Positions 35,654 to 43,888 of a DNA stretch of 64,000 bases are shown one piece after another. The translations under genes were made by a program, and so were the position numbers. Position 1 is the first letter of the stretch. Every line of letters begins with the position of its first letter. The notes beneath the pieces are model-generated. The model had not been told where the DNA came from and did no database searches. It worked only from the letters and a program-made list of their open reading frames with translations. The DNA is from Streptomyces sp. NBC_00691 (GTDB taxonomy: Bacteria; Actinomycetota; Actinomycetes; Streptomycetales; Streptomycetaceae): NCBI RefSeq assembly GCF_036226665.1, contig NZ_CP109007.1, positions 2,644,501-2,708,500 of the forward strand, written 5' to 3'.

Positions 35654-36096
35654 GCGATGTCGTACCGGAGCTCGGGACGCTCCCAGTGGATGTGGCCGGT
35701 GGGCGGGACGGTTCCGCTGCGCACGGCGCCGGTGCGGAGGTAGAACTCCTCGGCGGGCGGATGCGCGACGACCCGCACGGCCTTCAACCCGGCGGCCCCG
35801 GCCTGCCCGGCCATGTGCTCCATGAGCAGCCGCCCGATGCCGCGCCCCTGCGCGCTGTCGGCGACGAACGCGAGGTCGAGCTCGGCGTCGTCGAGGAGCA
35901 GTGCGTAGAACCCGAGCACCCGGTCGCTCGCGTCGACGGCGACGAAGACGGGATGGTGCTCGATGTACGCGCCCCCGACCTGGTACCCCTCGACCATGGT
36001 GGCGTAGTCCCCCCGATAGGCCCGGGAGCTCCTGACCAGCCGGGTCAGCCGCTTGGAATCATCGGCGACGGCACGCCGGACAGTGAACTCGGACAT
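35650..36096 (-). CDS. GNAT-family N-acetyltransferase
   Basis: A 148-residue acetyltransferase with the acetyl-CoA motif A region LAFVADSAQGRGIGRLLMEHM (the glycines of QGRGIG bind the cofactor pyrophosphate). It transfers acetyl to an unknown amine. The hexamer TATACT (36103-36108 on the minus strand) ends 6 bases before ATG 36096, so the transcript is probably leaderless. It heads a two-gene operon with the MFS exporter, overlapping it by 4 bases. Confidence 0.85.
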   Translation of the reverse strand: MSEFTVRRAVADDSKRLTRLVRSSRAYRGDYATMVEGYQVGGAYIEHHPVFVAVDASDRVLGFYALLLDDAELDLAFVADSAQGRGIGRLLMEHMAGQAGAAGLKAVRVVAHPPAEEFYLRTGAVRSGTVPPTGHIHWERPELRYDIA

Positions 36097-36225
36097 GGGG
36101 CGAGTATAGGGGTGGGTGGGGCAGTTGATCCTTACGTTTTGGTCAAGGGTTCAAGCGTCGCACCCGGGGCCTCCGGGCCCGTCGGGGCGCGGAGGGCCGA
36201 CGCCGCGCCGAGCAGGAGGGCGGCC

Positions 36226-36708
36226 CTAGCGGCAGGCGTTCAGGTCGTCCGGGTCGACACTGTCGAGCCGGACGGCCAGGGCGTCGAGGCGTTCCCGCAG
36301 ATCGCGGATGTCGGCGAGGTCGAGGCCCGTCGCGGCGGCGATCCGGCGCGGCACGACGCGGGCCTTCTCCTTCAGCGCGGCCCCTTCGGCGGTAGGCCGT
36401 ACGGTGACGGACCGCTCGTCCTCGGGGCTGCGGCGCCGCTCGACGTATCCGGCCGTCTCCAGCCGCTTGAGCAGCGGGGACAGGGTTCCGGAGTCGAGCC
36501 GAAGGCGCTCCCCGATGCCCTTCACGGGCAGCTCGCCGTGCTCCCAGAGCACCAGCATGGCGAGGTACTGGGGGTAGGTGAGCCCCAGCTCCTTGAGCGC
36601 CTCACGGTAGACGCCGTTGAACGCACGGGTCGCCGCGTGCAGCGAGAAGCAGATCTGGTGGTCGAGCCGGAGGAAGTCCTCGTCCGGGACGGTGTCGAGC
36701 GTCTCCAT
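36226..36708 (-). CDS. ohrR: OhrR organic-peroxide-sensing MarR repressor
   Basis: A 160-residue MarR-family repressor. The peroxide-sensing Cys20 lies in DHQICFSLHAATRAF, matching the reactive Cys region of OhrR proteins, and a later Cys sits at the C-terminus (LNACR). The winged helix contains LRLDSGTLSPLLKRLETAGYVERRRS. Peroxide oxidation of Cys20 releases OhrR from DNA (family knowledge). It is divergent from ohr with a strong palindrome between. TATCCT ends 6 bases before its ATG, which suggests a leaderless mRNA. Confidence 0.92.
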   Translation of the reverse strand: METLDTVPDEDFLRLDHQICFSLHAATRAFNGVYREALKELGLTYPQYLAMLVLWEHGELPVKGIGERLRLDSGTLSPLLKRLETAGYVERRRSPEDERSVTVRPTAEGAALKEKARVVPRRIAAATGLDLADIRDLRERLDALAVRLDSVDPDDLNACR

Positions 36709-36739
36709 GGCTCCAGGATACGCGAGGACACCTCACACG

Positions 36740-36765
36740 CGATTAAGTTGTGCACAACTGAATCG
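36740..36765. promoter_or_regulatory. OhrR operator palindrome
   Basis: The 26-base site is centred on AGTTGTGCACAACT and extends to outer arms CGATT and AATCG, with 12 of 13 pairs matching. It lies in the 113-base gap between divergent ohrR and ohr and overlaps the ohr -35 element, ideal for repression. Confidence 0.8.
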
Positions 36766-36776
36766 TGCGCTACTAA
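36748..36776 (+). promoter_or_regulatory. ohr promoter
   Basis: The -35 TTGTGC (36748-36753) and -10 TACTAA (36771-36776) are 17 bases apart. The -35 is embedded in the OhrR palindrome. ohr starts 46 bases further on. Confidence 0.6.
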
Positions 36777-36821
36777 TAGAGAGCCACCGCAGCGCACCTC
36801 CCGAGGACAGGAACGGAAACC

Positions 36822-37238
36822 ATGGACGCGATCTACACCGCCGTCGCCACCGCCAACGGCCGCGAGGGCCGCGCCGTCAGCTCCGACGGCCACATCGACC
36901 TCCCCCTCGCCCACCCCCAGGCCCTCGGCGGCAACGGTCAGGGCACCAACCCGGAGCAGCTCTTCGCCGCCGGGTACGCGGCCTGCTTCGCCAGCGCGAT
37001 GAACCTGGTGGCCCGCCAGGAGAAGATCGACATCTCCGAGGCCTCGATCACCGCCGAGGTCTCCATCGGCAAGGACGCCGCGGACGGCGGCTTCGGCCTC
37101 GCGGTCGTGATGCGCGCCGAGTTCCCGGACCACCTCCAGGGCGAGGCGGGCACGTCCCTCCTGGAGAAGACCCACGCGTTCTGCCCGTACTCCAAGGCGA
37201 CCCGCGGCAACATCACGGTCGACCTCGTCGTCGAGTAG
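36822..37238 (+). CDS. ohr: Organic hydroperoxide resistance protein Ohr
   Basis: A 138-residue Ohr peroxidase that detoxifies organic and fatty-acid hydroperoxides using a Cys pair: Cys55 in GYAACFASAM and Cys121 in HAFCPYSKATRGN. It is paired with ohrR across a palindromic operator. It is clearly paralogous to the OsmC/Ohr protein at 19951, with the same TNPEQLFAAGY and CPYSKATRGNITV segments. A hairpin follows its stop. Confidence 0.94.
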   Translation: MDAIYTAVATANGREGRAVSSDGHIDLPLAHPQALGGNGQGTNPEQLFAAGYAACFASAMNLVARQEKIDISEASITAEVSIGKDAADGGFGLAVVMRAEFPDHLQGEAGTSLLEKTHAFCPYSKATRGNITVDLVVE

Positions 37239-37256
37239 TTTTCTGTCGCTTCACTT

Positions 37257-37289
37257 ACGCCCCCGGCGGTCATCGACCACCGGGGGTGT
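37257..37289. terminator. Terminator after ohr
   Basis: Arms ACGCCCCCGG (37257-37266) and CCGGGGGTGT (37280-37289) pair with one mismatch, and an inner GGT/ACC pair extends the stem. The roughly 180 bases after it, up to the phospholipase start, hold no recognised site. Confidence 0.7.
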
Positions 37290-37470
37290 TCGCTTGTGGG
37301 TTTTTCCGTTCGGGCACGGGGGATTCGTCTGCCGTACGACGGGCAGTCATGGAACGGCCCCCGGCCGGTGGTTCACGGGCGCTCTCCTTGGGGCGCCCTC
37401 GGCCGGCCCACCCGGCCACCGCACGCGCACCCCCACCCGTGCCCGTCCCCACCCGGAGGAGAACTCCCCC

Positions 37471-39525
37471 ATGGCCGACCTCGACCGTCGCCGGTTCCTT
37501 CAACTCGCAGGCGGCGCAGCCGCGTTCACGATGCTCTCGGAGAGCGTCGCGCGGGCCGCCGCGATACCGGCGCAGGGCTCCACCGGCACCATCCAGGACA
37601 TCGAGCACATTGTCGTCCTGATGCAGGAGAATCGTTCCTTCGACCACTATTTCGGGGCGATGAAGGGCGTACGGGGCTTCGGCGACCCGCGCCCCGTGAC
37701 CCTCCCCAGCGGAAAGTCCGTCTGGAACCAGTCGGACGGCGGCAAGGTCACGCTCCCCTTCCGGCCGACCAGCGACAAGCTGGGCATGGAGTACCTCCAG
37801 GGCCTCAACCACGACTGGGCGGGCGGCCAGAGCGCCTTCAACAAGGGCAGGTACGACAACTGGGTGCCCGCGAAGACCAAGGCCACCATGGCCCACCTCA
37901 CCCGCGAGGACATCCCGTTCCACTACGCGCTCGCCGACGCCTTCACCATCTGCGACGCGTACCACTGCTCGTTCATCGGAGCGACCGACCCCAACCGCTA
38001 CTACATGTGGACCGGTTACGTCGGCAACGACGGCAAGGGCGGCGGCCCCGTCCTGAACAACGCCGAGGCCGGCTACGGCTGGACCACCTACCCCGAGCGC
38101 CTGGAGGCGGCGGGCGTCTCCTGGAAGGTCTACCAGGACATCGGCGACGGCCTGAACGCCGGCGGATCGTGGGGCTGGATCGACGACGCCTTCCGCGGCA
38201 ACTACGGCGACAACTCGCTGCTCTACTTCAACAACTACCGCAACGCCCAGCCCGGCAACCCGCTCTACGACAAGGCCCGCACGGGCACGAACGCCAAGGC
38301 CGGCGAGGGATTCTTCGACATCCTCCGCGCCGACGTGCAGGGCGGGCGGCTGCCGCAGGTCTCCTGGATCGCGGCCCCGGAGGCCTTCTCCGAGCACGCC
38401 AACTGGCCGTCCAACTATGGCGCCTGGTACATCGCGCAGGTCCTGGACGCACTGACCTCGAACCCGGACGTGTGGGCCCGTACCGCCCTGCTCATCACGT
38501 ACGACGAGAACGACGGCTTCTTCGACCACGTCGTCCCGCCGTACGCCCCGGGCTCGGCGGCGCAGGGACTGTCGACGGCCTCCACCACCCTGGACTACTT
38601 CGGCGGCAAGACCGGCTACGTGGCCGGTCCCTACGGTCTCGGCCCGCGCGTCCCGATGCTCGTCGTCTCCCCCTGGTCCACCGGCGGTTACACCTGCTCC
38701 GAGACCTTCGACCACACCTCGGTCATCCGCTTCATGGAGCAGCGCTTCGGCGTCACCGAGCCCCAGATCTCGCCGTGGCGGCGGGCCGTCTGCGGCGACC
38801 TGACCTCCGCCTTCGACTTCTCCCGTACGAACACCTCGGCGGCCCCGCTGCCGCCGACCGGCGGCTACTTCCCGCCGGACAGGAACCGCCACCCCGACTT
38901 CCTCGCCACCGCCCCGGCGACCGGCACGATGCCCCGCCAGGAGCGCGGCGCCAAGCCCACCCGCCCGCTGAAGTACGCCCCGTTCGTGGACGGCGCCGCC
39001 GACACCGCGGGGGGCAGGTTCCGCCTCACCTTCGGCGGCGGGCCCTCGGCGGGCGCTCAGTTCTACGTGACCTCGGCCAACCGCACGGACGCCCCGTGGA
39101 CGTACACCACGGAGTCCGGCAAGACGATCGCGGACACCTGGAACACCCAGTACTCGAAGGGCGTCACCGACCTCACCGTCCACGGCCCCAACGGCTTCGT
39201 CCGCCGCTTCCGCTCCCCCGGCAAGACGGCCGTCCCCGAGGTGGCGGCCCGCCACAACGCCACCACGGGCCGGCTGGACCTCACCCTCACCAACGCGGGC
39301 ACGACCGCGACGGTGACCCTCACCGACGCCTACGGCGGCACCCCGAAGACGCTCTCCGTCGCGAAGGGCGCCACCGTCACCCACAGCGTCGACGTCTCCG
39401 CCGCCCACCACTGGTACGACGTGACCCTCACGTCCTCCGTGAGCACGGACTACGTCCGCCGCCTCGCGGGCCACGTGGAGACCGGCGCGGCGAGCGTCTC
39501 GGACCCGGCCATCCTCACCTACTGA
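37471..39525 (+). CDS. plcC: Tat-exported phosphocholine-type phospholipase C
   Basis: A 684-residue secreted phospholipase C that cleaves phospholipid head groups. The twin-arginine signal is DRRRFLQLAGG with a hydrophobic stretch to about residue 32. The phosphoesterase domain begins IEHIVVLMQENRSFDHYFG, which carries the metal and nucleophile region, and continues with DPNRYYMWTG, TYDENDGFFDHV and TFDHTSVIRFMEQRFG. Two C-terminal beta-rich domains (from about 510) match the bacterial PLC C-terminal module. ATG 37471 has GGAGGA at 37455-37460. Likely roles are phosphate scavenging and membrane-lipid turnover outside the cell. Confidence 0.9.
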   Translation: MADLDRRRFLQLAGGAAAFTMLSESVARAAAIPAQGSTGTIQDIEHIVVLMQENRSFDHYFGAMKGVRGFGDPRPVTLPSGKSVWNQSDGGKVTLPFRPTSDKLGMEYLQGLNHDWAGGQSAFNKGRYDNWVPAKTKATMAHLTREDIPFHYALADAFTICDAYHCSFIGATDPNRYYMWTGYVGNDGKGGGPVLNNAEAGYGWTTYPERLEAAGVSWKVYQDIGDGLNAGGSWGWIDDAFRGNYGDNSLLYFNNYRNAQPGNPLYDKARTGTNAKAGEGFFDILRADVQGGRLPQVSWIAAPEAFSEHANWPSNYGAWYIAQVLDALTSNPDVWARTALLITYDENDGFFDHVVPPYAPGSAAQGLSTASTTLDYFGGKTGYVAGPYGLGPRVPMLVVSPWSTGGYTCSETFDHTSVIRFMEQRFGVTEPQISPWRRAVCGDLTSAFDFSRTNTSAAPLPPTGGYFPPDRNRHPDFLATAPATGTMPRQERGAKPTRPLKYAPFVDGAADTAGGRFRLTFGGGPSAGAQFYVTSANRTDAPWTYTTESGKTIADTWNTQYSKGVTDLTVHGPNGFVRRFRSPGKTAVPEVAARHNATTGRLDLTLTNAGTTATVTLTDAYGGTPKTLSVAKGATVTHSVDVSAAHHWYDVTLTSSVSTDYVRRLAGHVETGAASVSDPAILTY

Positions 39526-39544
39526 CCACCCCGGAACATCCCGA

Positions 39545-39579
39545 GGGCCCGTACGCCCGCACCCCGCGCGTACGGGCCC
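39545..39579. terminator. Terminator after plcC
   Basis: Perfect arms GGGCCCGTACG (39545-39555) and CGTACGGGCCC (39569-39579) enclose a 13-base loop, 20 bases after the phospholipase stop. The following ~225 bases before the DUF2252 gene show nothing else I can name. Confidence 0.8.
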
Positions 39580-39806
39580 CCGGGCTTCGGTGACGGGGGC
39601 GGAAGCGGGGCGGCGGCCCGTCGCCGAGCGTCCCGGCCCGGCGGCCGTGATAATCGGATAAGTGCCCGGGCCCGGCGGGCGGGAGGCCCGAGCGGGCCGA
39701 CGGACCGGGGCTCGCCCGGCAGGCGGTCGCACACCGCTAACCGGCCCCACGGGCCGCACCAGGCGGTCCCGGCATGTCCGGAAGGACCGAGCAGGAAGGG
39801 GTTCCC

Positions 39807-41231
39807 ATGCCCCCGAAAGCCATCACGGCGCTGCGCTCGGCGCCCCACGCCACACCGGAGGAGCGTGCGGCGCTCGGCAGGAAGGCCCGGCGCGGCTCAC
39901 CGCGGTCGGGGCACGCCGTCTACCGGCCGCCCGCCGACCGGCCCGACCCGCTGACGATCCTGGAGGCGCAGTCGGCGACGCGGGTCCCCGAGCTCGTCCC
40001 GATCCGCTACGGCCGGATGACGGAGTCCCCGTTCCGCTTCTACCGCGGCGCCGCCGCGATCATGGCGTCCGACCTGTCCGGAACGCCCCGCTCCGGGCTG
40101 ACGGCCCAGCTGTGCGGGGACGCGCACATGCTGAACTTCCGGCTTCTCGCCTCGCCGGAACGGCAGTTGATGTTCGACATCAACGACTTCGACGAGACGC
40201 TCCCGGGCCCGTGGGAGTGGGACGTCAAACGGCTGGCGACGAGTCTCGTCATCGCCGCCCGGGCGAACGACTTCGACGACGCCGAGCGCGCCCGCATCGT
40301 CGAGGACACCGTCCGTTCCTACCGCGAGGCGATGATCCGCTTCGCGGGCATGCGCACCCTCGACGTCTGGTACTCGAAGATCGACGCGGCCCGCCTCGAA
40401 GCCCTGGGGTCGACCCTGCTCCACCGGCACGGGCGGAGGAACCTGGCCCGCGCCATGGCGAAGGCCCGTACCCGGGACAGCCTCCAGGCCTTCGACCGGC
40501 TCACCGAGATCGTGGACGGGCACCCCGTGATCGCGGCGGACCCCCCGCTGCTCGTTCCGATGGACGACCTGCTGCCGGACCTCCAGCGCGCCGCCCTCGA
40601 GAACCGGTTCCACCACCTGATCGGGGAGTACGGCACCACCCTGTCGTCCGACCGGCGCGCGCTCCTGGCGGACTACCGGCTGACGGACATCGCCCGCAAG
40701 GTGGTCGGAGTCGGCAGTGTCGGAACCCGCTGCTGGATCTTCCTGCTCCTCGGCCGGGACGACCGGGACCCGCTCTTCCTCCAGGCCAAGGAGGCGGACA
40801 CCTCCGTGCTCGCCCCGTTCGTCGGCGCGAGCGCCTACCGCAACCAGGGCGAGCGCGTCGTCTCCGGCCAACGCCTGATGCAGGCCACCAGCGACATCTT
40901 CCTCGGCTGGCAGCGCGTGGACGGGATCGACGGCAGGAAGCGTGACTTCTACGTACGCCAGCTTCGCGACTGGAAGGGCATCGTCGTCCCGGAGCGGATG
41001 CGCCCGAAGGACATGAGGGCCTTCGGCGACCTGTGCGGGCTGACGCTGGCGCGCGCGCACGCCCGGTCCGGCGACCGGATCGCGATCGCCGCGTACCTGG
41101 GCCGGAGCTCCTCGTTCGACCGCGCGCTGGCGATCTTCGCGGAGCGCTACGCCGACCAGAACGAGCGCGACCACCAGGCCTTGGTCGACGCCGTACGCGC
41201 GGGCCGGCTGCCCGCCGAGGAAGGGACCTGA
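39807..41231 (+). CDS. DUF2252 family protein
   Basis: A 474-residue cytoplasmic protein of the DUF2252 family, which has a distant kinase/phosphotransferase-like fold but no proven function. Family blocks include PFRFYRGAAAIMASDL, LCGDAHMLNF, FDINDFDETLPGPWEWDVKRL and DFYVRQLRDWKG. The conserved GDAH and NDFDE residues are intact. ATG 39807 is chosen because AGGAAGGGG lies 6 bases upstream; an ATG at 39774 is weaker. It stands alone between a terminator and the tRNA cluster. Confidence 0.85.
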   Translation: MPPKAITALRSAPHATPEERAALGRKARRGSPRSGHAVYRPPADRPDPLTILEAQSATRVPELVPIRYGRMTESPFRFYRGAAAIMASDLSGTPRSGLTAQLCGDAHMLNFRLLASPERQLMFDINDFDETLPGPWEWDVKRLATSLVIAARANDFDDAERARIVEDTVRSYREAMIRFAGMRTLDVWYSKIDAARLEALGSTLLHRHGRRNLARAMAKARTRDSLQAFDRLTEIVDGHPVIAADPPLLVPMDDLLPDLQRAALENRFHHLIGEYGTTLSSDRRALLADYRLTDIARKVVGVGSVGTRCWIFLLLGRDDRDPLFLQAKEADTSVLAPFVGASAYRNQGERVVSGQRLMQATSDIFLGWQRVDGIDGRKRDFYVRQLRDWKGIVVPERMRPKDMRAFGDLCGLTLARAHARSGDRIAIAAYLGRSSSFDRALAIFAERYADQNERDHQALVDAVRAGRLPAEEGT

Positions 41232-41348
41232 CCGGGTGGACGGGCCATCCCGCTCCCCGGGGACCCCGGCCCGCGGGGCATCCGGGTGATCCCGGCGTGT
41301 CGCTACGGCACGCCGGAGCGCCGGGGGCGCACCGTGGGACAAGAAGAA

Positions 41349-41388
41349 GCCCGCGACCGGCAGGAAAATCCTTCCTGCGGCCACGGGC
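41349..41388 (-). terminator. Terminator of the CAU tRNA gene
   Basis: Arms at 41349-41365 and 41373-41388 form a long imperfect stem just past the tRNA 3' end. On the minus strand it is followed by CTTCTTCTT. Confidence 0.65.
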
Positions 41389-41390
41389 GG

Positions 41391-41467
41391 TGGTGGGGCG
41401 GGTGGGACTCGAACCCACGGCCGACGGATTATGAGTCCGCTGCTCTAACCGGCTGAGCTACCGCCCC
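41391..41467 (-). tRNA. tRNA with CAU anticodon (elongator Met or Ile2)
   Basis: The minus strand reads GGGGCGGTAGCTCAGCCGGT and folds as a complete cloverleaf. The anticodon loop is CTCATAA, the T-arm contains GGTTCGAGTCC, and CCGCCCC pairs with the 5' end, followed by A and an encoded CCA. A CAU anticodon fits elongator tRNA-Met or, after lysidine modification, tRNA-Ile2. I lean toward Ile2 from the acceptor stem but cannot settle it by eye. The folded part is 74 nt, 77 nt with CCA. Confidence 0.9.
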
Positions 41468-41601
41468 GTACGGTGAGGCGCGTACATGTGTGCGCGCCGT
41501 CTGCCGTAGCATAGCCGCTCATACGATCTCCTGCTCCGGAAGATCGGCCCTGCTCGACCATGAAGACCGCACCGCGCCGCGCATGGTTCCCCCGGACGCG
41601 A

Positions 41602-41625
41602 AAAAGGACCCCGAAGGGTCCTTTT
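41602..41625 (-). terminator. Terminator of the tRNA-Asn pair
   Basis: Perfect 10-bp arms AAAAGGACCC and GGGTCCTTTT with the tetraloop CGAA give a U-rich tail on the minus strand. It ends the two tRNA-Asn genes. Confidence 0.85.
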
Positions 41626-41633
41626 CCGTTCCG

Positions 41634-41706
41634 CTCCCCCGACTGGACTCGAACCAGTAACCCTCCGGTTAACAGCCGAATGCTCTGCCAATTGAGCTAC
41701 AGGGGA
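41634..41706 (-). tRNA. tRNA-Asn (GUU), copy 1
   Basis: A 73-nt cloverleaf on the minus strand starting TCCCCTGTAGCTCAATTGG, with anticodon loop CTGTTAA (GUU, Asn) and T-arm GGTTCGAGTCC. CCA is not encoded. It is the promoter-distal member of a tandem pair, five bases from copy 2. The two differ mainly in the anticodon stem and variable region (ATTCGG/CCGGAG against AGCCGG/CCGGCA). Confidence 0.95.
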
Positions 41707-41711
41707 TCGCG

Positions 41712-41784
41712 CTCCCCCGACTGGACTCGAACCAGTAACCTGCCGGTTAACAGCCGGCTGCTCTGCCAATTGAGCTACAGGGGA
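41712..41784 (-). tRNA. tRNA-Asn (GUU), copy 2
   Basis: A 73-nt tandem copy with the same acceptor, D- and T-arms as copy 1 and anticodon GUU. CCA is not encoded. The two genes share a downstream hairpin at 41602-41625. Confidence 0.95.
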
Positions 41785-41917
41785 TTGCTGCGTTGCACCG
41801 AACGTACCCACTCCGGATGCTCCGGGCGGGCGGTTGCTCGCTGCGACACATACATTAGCGCAAGCAGGGGGGTGCTCCGCCAATCGGTATCGCCGTGGGC
41901 ACCACCTGGGCACCGAC

Positions 41918-41947
41918 GATGCGTCGGGGATGCGTCGCGGACGCATC
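41918..41947. repeat. Repeated GATGCGTC motif with inverted copy
   Basis: GATGCGTC occurs at 41918-41925 and 41929-41936, and its exact inverse GACGCATC at 41940-41947. The last two form an 8-bp stem over a 3-base loop. The cluster lies 30 bases before the YtxH-like start and may be an operator or leader hairpin. Confidence 0.45.
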
Positions 41948-41976
41948 AGAGAACCTCTCCAGGGAAGGTGGTGGCC

Positions 41977-42288
41977 ATGCGATACAAGCTGACGTTCGTC
42001 GTAGGACTCGCCCTCGGTTACGTGGTCGGCACGCGGGCCGGACGCGAGCGCTACGAGCAGATGAAGAAGTCCGCGAAGGAGTTCACGCGGAACCCGGCCG
42101 TGCGCAACGCCGCCGAGTCCGCCGCCCAGACCGGGCGGCAGGTCGCGGGCAAGGCCGCGCACGTCGTGGGCGACAAGGTGGGCGACCGGCTGCCGTCCTC
42201 GGTGACCGACCGGTTCCACGCGCTGGCAGGGCGCGGCGGAGCCAACGGAAAGGTCGAGGAAGACGACTGGGGAACCAGCAACACCTGA
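41977..42288 (+). CDS. Small YtxH-like membrane-anchored protein
   Basis: A 103-residue protein. It has one N-terminal membrane segment with a glycine-zipper look (LTFVVGLALGYVVGTRAGRE), then a charged amphipathic helix rich in Ala, Lys and Gln (MKKSAKEFTRNPAVRNAAES) and an acidic tail. This matches YtxH-domain proteins, which are small envelope-associated proteins of unclear function. ATG 41977 has GGGAAGGTGG upstream. The open frame upstream of it runs through the tRNA genes and is not coding. Confidence 0.8.
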   Translation: MRYKLTFVVGLALGYVVGTRAGRERYEQMKKSAKEFTRNPAVRNAAESAAQTGRQVAGKAAHVVGDKVGDRLPSSVTDRFHALAGRGGANGKVEEDDWGTSNT

Positions 42289-42318
42289 ATCGCCCCGCAT
42301 GCGGCAGAATCAAGTGTC

Positions 42319-43758
42319 ATGGGGATAGTCGCCGGACTCGACAGCTCAGCGGAGTTCACACGCATCGTCGTCTGTGACACGGACACGGGTGCCGTACTGC
42401 GGCAGGGATACGCCCCTCACCCGGGCGAACCCAAGGCCGTCGACGTCGACCCGCAGACCTGGCTGCTCTCGCTCGGGGAGGCCGCCACCGGCGGGCTCCT
42501 CGAGGGCGTGCAGGCCATCGGCGTGTCCGCGCAGCAGCACGGACTCGTACCGCTCGACGCCCAGGGCGGCCTGGTGCGGCCCGCGCTCGTCCGCAACGAC
42601 AAGCGGGCCCAGATCGCCGCCGCCGACCTCGTCGAGTCGCTCGGCGGCCGTCAGGCCTGGGCCGAGGCCGTCGGCTCCGTACCCGGCGCCGGGCAGCCGG
42701 TGGCCAAGCTGCGCTGGCTGGCCCGTACCGAGCCTGACCACGCCCGGCGGGTCGCGATGGTCCTCCAGCCGCACGACTGGCTGGTCTGGCAGCTCCTCGG
42801 CCGCCCCGCCCGGCGCACCACCGACCGCGGCGCCGCCTCCGGCACCGGCTACTGGTCGGCCCGCACCGGCACGTACCGCCCCGACCTCGTCGAGCTGGCC
42901 CTCGGCCACCAAGCCGTGCTGCCCGAGGTGCTCGGCCCTGCCGACGCGGCCGGCACCACCCCCGAAGGGCTGCTCATCTCCGCCGGCACGGGCGAGACGA
43001 TGGCCGCCGCGCTGGGCCTGGGACTCGGCCCCGGCGACGCGGTGGTCTCGCTCGGCGCCTCCGGCTCCGTGATGGCCGTCCACCACGAGGCCCTCGCCGA
43101 CCCCAGCGGCATGATCACCTCCTTCGCCGACGCCACCGGCATGCACCTGCCCGTCGTCCACACCTCCAACGCGGTACGGGCGCTGCGCGGCACCGCCGAA
43201 ATGCTGGGCCTCGACTCCCTCGAAGAGCTGTCCGCGCTGGCCCTGAAGTCGACGCCGGGCGCCTCCGGGCTCGTCCTGCTGCCCTATCTGGAGGGCGAGC
43301 GGACCCCGAACCTGCCGCACACGGCGGGCACGCTGAGCGGGCTGCGGCGCGAGTCGATGAAGCCCGAGCACCTGGCGCGCGCCGCGTTCGAGGGCATGCT
43401 CTGCGCGCTCACCGACGCCATGGACGTGCTGCGCGGGCGCGGGGTCGAGGTCCGCCGGGTGTTCCTGCTGGGCGCCGCGGCCGCGCTTCCGGCGGTGCAG
43501 GCGCTCGCGCCCGCGCTGTTCGGCGCGCAGGTCGTCGTCCCCCAGCCGGCCGACTACGCGGCACTCGGGGCGGCCCGGCAGGCCGCCTGGGCGCTCGGGG
43601 TGGCGCGGGGCACGCTGTCGCCGTCCACTCCCCCGGCCTGGCAGGGCGCGGCCGCGCAGATCCTGGAGCCGGGCGAGGACCTGTCCGCGGGCCGGGCGGT
43701 GCGGCAGCAGTACGTGGCGACCCGTGACCAGCTGCACCCGGGCGCGTTCGGCTCGTGA
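42319..43758 (+). CDS. FGGY-family carbohydrate kinase (xylulokinase-like)
   Basis: A 479-residue sugar kinase. The N-terminal phosphate motif is AGLDSSAEFTRIVVCD, with GVSAQQHGLVPLD, RNDKRA and ASGTGYWSARTG as in xylulokinases, and a C-terminal ATP region LLGAAAALPAVQAL. The usual catalytic Asp block (AGGGDN) reads SAGTGETMAAALG here, with Glu226 in the Asp position. It may have altered activity or substrate, so D-xylulose is only a guess. It begins 30 bases after the YtxH-like gene and ends before a strong hairpin. No isomerase or transporter is adjacent. Confidence 0.82.
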   Translation: MGIVAGLDSSAEFTRIVVCDTDTGAVLRQGYAPHPGEPKAVDVDPQTWLLSLGEAATGGLLEGVQAIGVSAQQHGLVPLDAQGGLVRPALVRNDKRAQIAAADLVESLGGRQAWAEAVGSVPGAGQPVAKLRWLARTEPDHARRVAMVLQPHDWLVWQLLGRPARRTTDRGAASGTGYWSARTGTYRPDLVELALGHQAVLPEVLGPADAAGTTPEGLLISAGTGETMAAALGLGLGPGDAVVSLGASGSVMAVHHEALADPSGMITSFADATGMHLPVVHTSNAVRALRGTAEMLGLDSLEELSALALKSTPGASGLVLLPYLEGERTPNLPHTAGTLSGLRRESMKPEHLARAAFEGMLCALTDAMDVLRGRGVEVRRVFLLGAAAALPAVQALAPALFGAQVVVPQPADYAALGAARQAAWALGVARGTLSPSTPPAWQGAAAQILEPGEDLSAGRAVRQQYVATRDQLHPGAFGS

Positions 43759-43765
43759 CCCCGCG

Positions 43766-43793
43766 ACGGGACCGGCCCCGGGCCCGGTCCCGT
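43766..43793. terminator. Terminator after the FGGY kinase
   Basis: Perfect 10-bp arms ACGGGACCGG and CCGGTCCCGT enclose an 8-base loop, directly after the kinase stop and before the ABC exporter promoter. Confidence 0.85.
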
Positions 43794-43888
43794 ACCTCGG
43801 GCGTTCGTTCGTAAAGTCTTTGCCAGGCCTCGTCCCGCACCCCGGAACCGAGTCGTAACGTCCCGGGCGTGCGGGCGATAGTGGAGCC

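Noticed and set aside
37369..37379. A GTTCACG sequence upstream of the phospholipase as a PHO box
   Set aside because: Only one unit is present, and PhoP sites need direct repeats at 11-bp spacing.
41391..41784. tRNA cluster as an integration site of a mobile element
   Set aside because: No integrase, excisionase or duplicated tRNA 3' end is visible on either side. The two Asn tRNAs are full tandem genes, not att fragments.
41560..41976. Upstream extension of the YtxH-like frame
   Set aside because: It passes through both tRNA-Asn genes and their terminator; a good ribosome site marks ATG 41977.
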